Shown one piece after another: positions 16,970-23,916 of a stretch of DNA of 64,000 nucleotides (within the stretch, counting starts at the first letter, position 1; each line of letters begins with the position of its first letter). The translations under genes and the position numbers were made by a program. Under the pieces are notes generated by a model that worked only from the letters and a program-made list of their open reading frames with translations, made no database searches and was not told where the DNA came from. This DNA comes from Mediterranea massiliensis. Lineage in GTDB: Bacteria > Bacteroidota > Bacteroidia > Bacteroidales > Bacteroidaceae. The stretch is from positions 1-64,000 of the forward strand of contig SUYA01000003.1 of assembly GCA_015060695.1 (NCBI GenBank), in the 5' to 3' direction.

Positions 16970-18208
16970 TTAATAATAGAGCAGTTTAACATTTGTAAAC
17001 GCAAATCGTTCGTCCATGGCTTGCATATCTTCCATGGCGGCTGCTCCATTGGGTGTCATGGCACCAAGTGCCATCAGTCCTCCCAAGTAGTAGGTGGCCA
17101 GCGGATTAGATCGGAGCAATCGTTTGGCTCGTTCTACATCGCTGACGTAGCCTTCGATGATTACCTTGTGGGGATAATCCAGTTGAGCAAATCGTTTCTC
17201 ATCGGTCATCATTGCGAATCCATCGCCTATTATTATATAGTTATTAGGATTCTCACGACTTTTTTGTATGCTTTTCAGTGTCAATTCAAAATAGCATGGT
17301 GAATTGCCTTCTTTCTTTACAAATGTATTGTCGAACATTACCTCATTCTTTGCTATTTTGAACACATCCTCAATTCGGTACATGTGGGCAAATACATAGT
17401 GTTTTCTTAATTCGACAGCATCCTCTAAGATATTGGCAGGGATTTCATACCATTGTCCATTTTCACTTTGGCAATATGCTTTGTCAGATACACATGTTTC
17501 TTGGTTTTCAAGTATTCCTGTTTCCTTGTTTAAAATGCTTTGATTCAGTATGAGTGGTTTTTCTTCTCCACCGGTGGTATATACATAGAGTCGAGAGGCC
17601 TGTTGCCAAGTAGCTTCTCCTGTCCAGATGCCTGGTAATTCAATGTTTTTTTCAGCTACGTATCCATTACCTATCCATCGGGAAAGGTTAGGGATAGATG
17701 GTCCATTTACTACATCAAAGGACATCTCTTCTAAATCTTCTTCAAAGCAGAGTTCAATCAAACTGTTTTTCTCAGCCAAAGGTAACATGTAGATTTTGCT
17801 TCGGCGTCCCCAGTCATCCCATATTAAGTAAGCATCTCCTATTAAAACTGCCATGCTATCGGGGGTAATAGAAAGGTGGTTTATTTGTTTCATTACAAAT
17901 GGAACACCTTTGTTTTTCAAGGTCAGCGTGTCTTCCTTAGCTGTAAACAGTTTGGTTTGTACCTTAGTTTTCAAATCATAGTGATAGAGGGTTTGCACTT
18001 CTTCGTAGTCGTACATATCTTCGCCAATGGTTTCTTGATGTAGCCAGATTGCGAAATGATTCTCCAGCGAATAGGCATAAACCGTATCGTTGGTTTGTTG
18101 CAGGTTTGTACGCAATTCTTGTAAGTTTTGCAGATAGACTTCTTTTGAGTCTCCACAAGAAGATAATGCTGTGATAATTAGCGTGATAATAAGGTAATAG
18201 TGTTTCAT
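16970..18208 (-). CDS. Large lipoprotein of unknown function
   Basis: The 412-residue product has a lipoprotein signal ending ALSSC. The mature part consists of short strands with repeated motifs such as YHYDLKTK, LIWDDWGRRSKIYMLPL and LYVYTTGGEEKPL, which suggests a beta-propeller-like fold in the first 250 residues. It ends with a mostly helical region around SDVERAKRLLRSNPLATYYLGG. I do not recognise a family. GC-rich hairpins flank it on both sides (16921-16964 and 18264-18297), which is unusual for this region. No consensus promoter was found upstream. Confidence 0.65.
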   Translation of the reverse strand: MKHYYLIITLIITALSSCGDSKEVYLQNLQELRTNLQQTNDTVYAYSLENHFAIWLHQETIGEDMYDYEEVQTLYHYDLKTKVQTKLFTAKEDTLTLKNKGVPFVMKQINHLSITPDSMAVLIGDAYLIWDDWGRRSKIYMLPLAEKNSLIELCFEEDLEEMSFDVVNGPSIPNLSRWIGNGYVAEKNIELPGIWTGEATWQQASRLYVYTTGGEEKPLILNQSILNKETGILENQETCVSDKAYCQSENGQWYEIPANILEDAVELRKHYVFAHMYRIEDVFKIAKNEVMFDNTFVKKEGNSPCYFELTLKSIQKSRENPNNYIIIGDGFAMMTDEKRFAQLDYPHKVIIEGYVSDVERAKRLLRSNPLATYYLGGLMALGAMTPNGAAAMEDMQAMDERFAFTNVKLLYY

Positions 18209-18263
18209 GATTGCTTGGTTTTACGTTTCTTTGTTTGGGTTCATTGTTCAGTGCTTAAACCAC

Positions 18264-18297
18264 AGCACCGTGCACCGCTTTGGCGCATCACGGTGCT
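18264..18297. repeat. GC-rich inverted repeat upstream of the 16970 gene
   Basis: AGCACCGTG (18264-18272) and CACGGTGCT (18289-18297) are perfect nine-base arms around a 16-base loop. The surrounding 18250-18380 is much richer in G+C than its neighbours and contains related strings such as GGGTGCTGCGGTT. It could be a REP-type element. Confidence 0.6.
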
Positions 18298-18394
18298 CTG
18301 CCTTCACCACTTCACGTAGCTCCACTTACCCCACTGCAGGGTGCTGCGGTTAGGGTGTTTCTGTAGTTGTGGTGGCGGTGGTGCTGTTAAATGT

Positions 18395-18967
18395 TTAGAC
18401 AAGTATAAAAAAAGGTGCAATTATACACAATAGTAATGCTATTAATATTACAGCATCTACAAAACGGAAGTGAGTTTTACAACTGACACTTTCTCCATTG
18501 TTGCATAAAAGACAGATTAACCATATCCAACCAATAATTGGTATGATACTGATTAATACCCACCAAGGTGATTTCTCGGCATCTCGCAGTCTTCTGATGG
18601 CACAAGCTAACGTAGGGATAAATATGAATAAGCTAAATAAAGTATCTAATACTTCAGCCAATGAACTATTTATATAATCTAATCCTACAAGTAATCCTAA
18701 GAAAAATGTAACCGATAGTGTAACAAGAGATAACACCAATAAATTGCTAATCCAATATTGTTTTAGTGGCATCTTTCCTTTAAAATCGAAATAACGTTTA
18801 ATTATTGGTTCCCAGAAATAGTAGTAAAAAAAACCGCTGCTCCTACCCTTCTGTTGTAAGTCAGATGATGTCACTTCCTTGTTTAACCATTCACCACAGT
18901 GTTTGCATTTTAGAGCCTCTGTTAAAACTTCTTCGCCACAATAAGGGCATTTTTTTGTTCTTTCCAT
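18395..18967 (-). CDS. Zinc-ribbon plus DUF805 membrane protein
   Basis: The 190-residue product has an N-terminal zinc ribbon with two CxxC pairs (CPYCGEEV and CKHCGEWL, residues 8-26). A DUF805 domain follows: FDFKGKMPLKQYW, two long hydrophobic segments, the family hallmark RRLRDAEKSPWW, and two more hydrophobic segments. DUF805 proteins are inner membrane proteins of unknown function. The zinc ribbon fusion is common in this family. A promoter at 19238-19269 reads towards it, but a structured RNA with its own terminator lies between, so whether that promoter also serves this gene is open. Confidence 0.85.
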   Translation of the reverse strand: MERTKKCPYCGEEVLTEALKCKHCGEWLNKEVTSSDLQQKGRSSGFFYYYFWEPIIKRYFDFKGKMPLKQYWISNLLVLSLVTLSVTFFLGLLVGLDYINSSLAEVLDTLFSLFIFIPTLACAIRRLRDAEKSPWWVLISIIPIIGWIWLICLLCNNGESVSCKTHFRFVDAVILIALLLCIIAPFFILV

Positions 18968-19011
18968 AGTTTCACTTAGTTCTTCCAGTCCCTTAAAGAA
19001 TATTCGTTATA

Positions 19012-19233
19012 AAATAGAAACGTGGAACTGCAATGCCACATCTTTGAATGAAGGTCCTGAGAAAACCGTGCGAACAGAGGTGGAAATAGCAGCCCACGCC
19101 ATACAGCGTGAGAACCACTATGCACTAATCTTGTTCGCGTGAAAATTTCTCAGGTTTTCATTCACAAGAATTAAGCATAACGCTTCTTACAAATTAATAT
19201 TCTGTACTATGTATAAAAGTCTCTACTTTATAT
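19012..19233 (-). ncRNA. Rod-shaped RNA candidate, possibly 6S-like
   Basis: A consensus promoter at 19269-19238 would start a minus-strand transcript near 19233. It contains a long imperfect rod: 19163-19132 pairs with 19076-19046 over about 30 bases (CCTGAG/CTCAGG, CGCGAACA/TGTTCGCA), with an internal loop region and a hairpin CACGC/GCGTG at the tip. A final hairpin (ATGTGG at 19041-19036 with CCACGT at 19025-19020) is followed by TTTCTATTTT. A promoter, rod and terminator without a reading frame suggest a stand-alone RNA of about 220 bases. The long rod with a bulged centre recalls 6S RNA; that identity is a guess. It could instead be a leader of the DUF805 gene. Confidence 0.5.
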
Positions 19234-19237
19234 GAGG

Positions 19238-19269
19238 ACAAAAGTACATTTTTCTTTTGATGTCTCAAA
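19238..19269 (-). promoter_or_regulatory. Promoter of the rod-shaped RNA
   Basis: On the minus strand TTTG (19269-19266) is followed after exactly 20 bases by TACTTTTG (19245-19238). Both boxes match fully, and the nearest start codon is more than 260 bases away. Confidence 0.75.
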
Positions 19270-19284
19270 TTTTTGGGTAAGAAA

Positions 19285-19320
19285 ATAGAGGGAAGTCAAT
19301 TTTAAATGACTTCCCTCTAT
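19285..19320 (-). terminator. Terminator of the secreted-protein operon
   Basis: Perfect 14-bp arms (19285-19298 and 19307-19320) around an eight-base loop, followed on the minus strand by TTTCTTAC. It lies about 60 bases after the last gene of the operon that starts at 27939. Confidence 0.85.
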
Positions 19321-19378
19321 ATCTTGATAGATTCAGTATATAAATCTTTCTTATAAAACTAACGAACTATACACGACA

Positions 19379-20521
19379 TCAATAAGGCGTATTGGATGGA
19401 TTTTTCGGGTCGCGCACCAAGACTTCCCACACCTTGCAACAACGCGATTCGCCCTTAGGACCGGAGACGGTCAGCGTAACGGTGTAGTGTACACCATCTT
19501 CGGCATAGGTATGAACAGGGTGCTGCAGGGTAGAGGTGTGCCCATCGCCAAAGTCCCACAACCAGGAGGTGACTTCACCGTAGCTGTGGTCAATGAACTG
19601 AACGGTGCGGGTATCACCAATGACCTGATGTTGCCAATCGGCTTCGATGGGCTTGCGGAAAGTGGCCTCTAAAGGCATGAGCGTGAAGAGACGCTGCATG
19701 GAGGCATTACCGAACACATGATGATGACGTGACAGGTTCCAGAAGCCATTGTTGCCACGGCCACCGTCGTAGTCAATAACCGCCCACGCCAGGCCTATTT
19801 GCTTGCCTTCGTACAAGCGACTCTCGGTAGAGGCATCGGGACCGCCATCGGGACTGGCATAGTCGAAAGGAGTGATATAGAACTCCATCTTCAGCACACC
19901 TGCCTCGCCATGCTTGAAGGAGTAGTCGTAGGCATAGTTGGCGTAAGGCAACTGTTTGAGCCATTGCTGAGGCCCCCACACCATGGTCCACGACTTGCCC
20001 TCGGTGGGCGGAGTCATGATGTGATAGTTTTGGGCATGTACATTCTGCATGGTGAAAAATGCCTCCAGACGTGTCTGTGCCTCGCTGTTGATGCGGAATT
20101 CATCGACATGCGGGCCACCCGAAAGATCGGCATCTACCACAACTTCGTAGGTATCGTTGCGCAAACCTAAGGTGTTGAAATCCCAAAAATCATCGTAGGC
20201 TTCGTAGTAGAAATAAAGGCGATTCAATCCGTTGACCCAGCCCACTTTGACTTTGATGTCGAGGGTGGATTTGTTGATACCCTGATGGCGACCACTGTCG
20301 TCCCACATCTCTTCGATGGGGATGACATAGCTGTCGGGCACCATATCCCAGTCGGTAAACGAACCATCGATGCAAGGGATGCGGTTGCGCGGAAACTGAA
20401 ACACCTTGAAGCCCGGTTCTCTGACCTGGATTTCAGAGGGCTGGATGGTCTGCGAAAACAGCGGAGCTGCAAACAGGACAACCGGCAGCATAAAGAGCTG
20501 ACGAAGAAGGTTCTTATGCAT
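19379..20521 (-). CDS. Secreted protein with CBM9-like and PKD domains
   Basis: The 380-residue product has a signal peptide ending AAPLFSQ. Residues about 35-280 resemble the beta-sandwich of CBM9/DOMON-like domains (IDGSFTDWDMVPDSYV, NRLYFYYEAYDD, YEVVVDADLSGGPH). Residues 290-375 are a PKD domain with SWLWDFGDGHTSTLQHPVHTY and YTVTLTVSGPKGES. It is probably a surface or periplasmic carbohydrate-binding partner of the enzymes upstream in the operon. It starts 20 bases after the GH35 gene and is the last gene of the unit. No catalytic residues are evident. Base composition is richer in G+C than that of genes outside the operon. Confidence 0.78.
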   Translation of the reverse strand: MHKNLLRQLFMLPVVLFAAPLFSQTIQPSEIQVREPGFKVFQFPRNRIPCIDGSFTDWDMVPDSYVIPIEEMWDDSGRHQGINKSTLDIKVKVGWVNGLNRLYFYYEAYDDFWDFNTLGLRNDTYEVVVDADLSGGPHVDEFRINSEAQTRLEAFFTMQNVHAQNYHIMTPPTEGKSWTMVWGPQQWLKQLPYANYAYDYSFKHGEAGVLKMEFYITPFDYASPDGGPDASTESRLYEGKQIGLAWAVIDYDGGRGNNGFWNLSRHHHVFGNASMQRLFTLMPLEATFRKPIEADWQHQVIGDTRTVQFIDHSYGEVTSWLWDFGDGHTSTLQHPVHTYAEDGVHYTVTLTVSGPKGESRCCKVWEVLVRDPKNPSNTPY

Positions 20522-20541
20522 AAAGCGGTAGTGGCTACAAG

Positions 20542-22254
20542 TTAATACTTATACAATTCTACACGGATTAATTCGGGAGAAGGTTTTGAAAAATCAAGTC
20601 CTTGACCTGAGAAGCCCTCGTCGGCTGCAGGCAGCAGGTCGTAGCGCAACTGCACATCGTCGCCATTGAGCCAACGGCCTTCTATCCATTGGCCATCTTG
20701 GAAGTGGCCTTCGGTGGTCTTGGCCAACCCTACTACACCCTTGCCATCGGCCGGCAGGAACTGCACGCGGATGTTAGAGCCCAGAAAGAGGAAAGTATCA
20801 TCGGCCAACTGAATGGCAATGGCATAGCCTTGTGCATCGGGGGCATAAGTACCACCCAGACGCTGCGGAGCACCTCCCTTGCGCTGACCGCTGGAGACGA
20901 GTTCGTAGACTATCTTATAGTCACCCATCACCACTTCGTCTTTCAGACGGGTTGGATCGATTGCTTTGACCCAAGTAGCCGAAATGGCACCACGGGCTTG
21001 TGCATCCAGAATAAGGTCGGCCATACTGCCTGCCATCTGATAGAATTGACGGAATGTAGCATTGGATTCGTTGCTGATGCTGCGCTCGATGCCAAAGGGT
21101 GAATAGCCGATGCCTCTCATCTGACCGATGGTATAGGCTGCATTGGCTGCACCACCTTGTCCGGCACGCGATTCGGGAACAAACACGGGATTACCGGCAC
21201 GGGCATACAACTGGATGATTGTGGGATAGTCGGGCAGGTAGATGTCAGGCGAAAGGATGTCGATGCTGGGTGCTGCTGCACGCCAGATGTCGTGATTCTG
21301 TGCCTGTGGTCCGCCGGCCGGATAATTGCCGGGATGTTTGTCTTCGGGTTGCACAATCCAGGCATTTACAAAAGTAGGAATGGGATGTACCTCCTTGCCG
21401 GCTGCTGCAATGGCATTCATGTAGCTGGCATAGTGCCATGCCATAAACATCTCGTCGGTATAATCACCTTTGCCAAAGACTTCTTCCCAAGTGCCTGCAG
21501 TCTTGCAACCCTGGCTTTCCCAGGCGGCACGTGTTTCGGGCAGCAAGGCTGCCTTGTTTTTCTGCAAATAGTCGATGAGTTGTTGGGGAACAGGCCCGTT
21601 GAAAGCCTTTACAGCCAGTGGATGATAGTCGCGGGTATAACCGTGCAGGCCCACTTCGTTGTTTACCTGCATCATGACAACAGTCTGTTCCTTGCGGTCC
21701 ACCTCAGCAATGTGTTTCATGACAGCTGCATAGGCGCGTGCATCGGCCTCCCAACTGGCTTGTCCCAAGGTGGTGAGGATGGAAAGCTGCTTGCCGTCCT
21801 TGGTCAGTGCCAAAGGAAAACGGGCGGCATCTTTCTTCACCCATTTGGGGGTGTAGCTGGTGTAACCGTTCTTCCAACTGCCAAACCATAGTATAGCCAG
21901 CTTCAAATCGTGAGCACGGGCATCGGCAATGAGTTCATCGACCACACGGAAATCGAACTTACCCTCTTCGGGTTCAACCATCTCCCAGCTGACAACTGCC
22001 AGCACCGTATTGACTCCGGCTTCTTTTAATTGAGGCCAGTAGGGGCGCATGTATTCACGGCTGGAAGCGCCCGAATTGGTCAACTCCATGGCTAAAGCCA
22101 AATAGGGCTCGCCCTCTACAATCAGTTGAGTGACATTACCCCGCTTTTCCAAATGGGGGATAGCAGGTAGGTTTTCTTGTGAAGCCTCGCCGGAGACACC
22201 GGCACAAGAGGCTAACATAAATAACGATAAAAGGAATAAAAGACTGTTTTTCAT
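20542..22254 (-). CDS. GH35-type beta-galactosidase lipoprotein (DUF5597-type)
   Basis: The 570-residue product has a lipoprotein signal ending FMLASC. A TIM-barrel domain follows (residues about 45-400) with PYWPQLKEAGVNTVLAVVSWEMVEP, typical of GH35/GH42-related enzymes. The likely acid/base Glu is in QVNNEVG and the likely nucleophile in FVPESRAG. The C-terminal beta domain matches the DUF5597 type. It probably removes galactosyl or similar residues from a glycan at the cell surface or in the periplasm. It sits 26 bases after the LamG-propeller gene and 20 before the PKD gene. The exact linkage cannot be read from sequence. Confidence 0.85.
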   Translation of the reverse strand: MKNSLLFLLSLFMLASCAGVSGEASQENLPAIPHLEKRGNVTQLIVEGEPYLALAMELTNSGASSREYMRPYWPQLKEAGVNTVLAVVSWEMVEPEEGKFDFRVVDELIADARAHDLKLAILWFGSWKNGYTSYTPKWVKKDAARFPLALTKDGKQLSILTTLGQASWEADARAYAAVMKHIAEVDRKEQTVVMMQVNNEVGLHGYTRDYHPLAVKAFNGPVPQQLIDYLQKNKAALLPETRAAWESQGCKTAGTWEEVFGKGDYTDEMFMAWHYASYMNAIAAAGKEVHPIPTFVNAWIVQPEDKHPGNYPAGGPQAQNHDIWRAAAPSIDILSPDIYLPDYPTIIQLYARAGNPVFVPESRAGQGGAANAAYTIGQMRGIGYSPFGIERSISNESNATFRQFYQMAGSMADLILDAQARGAISATWVKAIDPTRLKDEVVMGDYKIVYELVSSGQRKGGAPQRLGGTYAPDAQGYAIAIQLADDTFLFLGSNIRVQFLPADGKGVVGLAKTTEGHFQDGQWIEGRWLNGDDVQLRYDLLPAADEGFSGQGLDFSKPSPELIRVELYKY

Positions 22255-22280
22255 GATGGTTTCTGTTTATAGGTAATTTA

Positions 22281-23885
22281 TTATTTATACTTTCCAAAGC
22301 GACATGCGCTGCGCACCACCGGGGCCTCTAATAACTGGAATGTGGTGGCGGGACCTAAATTGCGTTCTCCTTGCCAGGAGGAGAGTTGCCAGGCGACATG
22401 GCCATCGGGGGTTAGTTCGATGAGTTGCAACGGTGCACGCGAGGGGTTGAAGCGGGCTACATCGGCCTTGTTCCATTCGTTGAACCAGTTGCTTATTACC
22501 GTATTTCCATTGGGCAGGCGGTAAGCCTTCTGAGGATTTTCGACACCGTAAGTCACGGTATTGGTTTCCCATACTACGGTACCGTCGCGCTTCACTTCTC
22601 GGACAGGCCCTTTACGGCCTACTATCAGAATGTTTCCGTTCTCCAATTCGTTTGCCGACCATGCACCAAACATCTCCCAACGGTTCAGCTCCTTGCCACG
22701 ATAGGTGTATTCGGCCACAAAGCCCATAGCCATATTAGCTACCAACAGGGTTCCTTTAGCGGTCAGGCGGGCATTGCGGAATTGTCCGTGTACGCTGCCT
22801 TTTTCGTCGTGAGGCAACACAAATTCACGTACCGTCTTCTGCTTGGCAATGTCCATCACCACCACCTTGGCCGGTTTGCCATTCTGCACATAAACTACAT
22901 ATTTATCGCCCACCGGCTGAATGGTGTGTATTTCTGTTCCTTCGGGTGCCTGCTTACGCCAGATTTCCTTGCCATCGGCCGCTAATTCGGCAATGCCATA
23001 TTGGTCGGCTATCAGGATATGGCCATCGTCCATCAAGAGTGCATCGCTTATTTCACCTCTGCCTTTGACGTTGTCGTAAATCAAGTTTACTTCACCGTCT
23101 TTAACCGTATAGATGCGTCGGTTTTTTGATTGTCCGGTGTAAAGGAAATCGTGTCGGCTCAAATCGCCCAGCTGCAACTCATTGTAGAGTTCGCGTACCT
23201 GCTTTTCGGTCAAGGCAGTATCATACATGCGCACATCGCTGATGGTGGTTCCCTTCAGGTAGGAATCGCCCTTGAAGGGGGCACGACCCATCCAGTTATA
23301 GCGGGGTGCCTCGTCGGGGAAGGTACGATCCATGGTGAACATATCGTTTAGAAAAGCCACTAAGCGACCATTCAGAAAGAGGCGGCCTTCGTTGTCGTTC
23401 TGGGTATAAACCACATATTGCCAGTTTCCTTTTTCTGAGGGTTTACCTATATCCATAAGGGTTTCGTTCTTCCAGCCACCCACCGAATTTTCGGCCCGTT
23501 GTACATTGAGCTTGTAAGCATGATAGCGTCCCTCGGTCTGGGTGTTGAGTTGCATCGTGGAGAAAGCCCATAGGAAGTAACCTTGCCCTTTGAGCGAAGC
23601 TTCGGCATCGACCTTGTAGCGAACGGCTATGGTGAACTGGCGCAGTTGTTGTAATTTTTTGCCAATGGCTTGCCCCATGTCGATGTAACCATCGTTGTTG
23701 CCTAAATACACGACACCTTCTTCCTGCTTGGCACTGCCCTTTAATGTAGCATCAAACTGTGATGCTGATTTATCGCGTATCACAGTTCCTTGGTTGCTTT
23801 TGAAATCATAGTGCAGAATCAAGTTCTCTTGGGCAGATACACCCAAAGTAAATAGTGTCATCAGAGAAATAAATAGATTCTTCAT
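22281..23885 (-). CDS. Secreted LamG-like plus beta-propeller protein
   Basis: The 534-residue product has a signal peptide ending TLGVSAQ. Residues about 20-240 form a concanavalin/LamG-like domain (LILHYDFKSNQG, ISDVRMYDTALTEKQVREL). Residues 250-530 form a beta-propeller of repeated DG-H and G--W blades, with NGNTVISNWFNEWN and LIELTPDGHVAWQL, similar to arylsulfotransferase-type or PQQ-type propellers. No sulfotransferase catalytic signature is clear. It could bind the glycan or present it to the hydrolases encoded on either side. It lies 31 bases after GH2 and 26 before GH35. Confidence 0.75.
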   Translation of the reverse strand: MKNLFISLMTLFTLGVSAQENLILHYDFKSNQGTVIRDKSASQFDATLKGSAKQEEGVVYLGNNDGYIDMGQAIGKKLQQLRQFTIAVRYKVDAEASLKGQGYFLWAFSTMQLNTQTEGRYHAYKLNVQRAENSVGGWKNETLMDIGKPSEKGNWQYVVYTQNDNEGRLFLNGRLVAFLNDMFTMDRTFPDEAPRYNWMGRAPFKGDSYLKGTTISDVRMYDTALTEKQVRELYNELQLGDLSRHDFLYTGQSKNRRIYTVKDGEVNLIYDNVKGRGEISDALLMDDGHILIADQYGIAELAADGKEIWRKQAPEGTEIHTIQPVGDKYVVYVQNGKPAKVVVMDIAKQKTVREFVLPHDEKGSVHGQFRNARLTAKGTLLVANMAMGFVAEYTYRGKELNRWEMFGAWSANELENGNILIVGRKGPVREVKRDGTVVWETNTVTYGVENPQKAYRLPNGNTVISNWFNEWNKADVARFNPSRAPLQLIELTPDGHVAWQLSSWQGERNLGPATTFQLLEAPVVRSACRFGKYK

Positions 23886-23916
23886 AAGGATGATTATTTA
23901 GTGATTGTTTGTTTTA

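Noticed and set aside
19046..19163. Signal recognition particle RNA on the plus strand
   Set aside because: GGTGGAAATAGCAGCC recalls the SRP tetraloop region, but the conserved 5' half is missing, and both promoter and terminator point to the minus strand.
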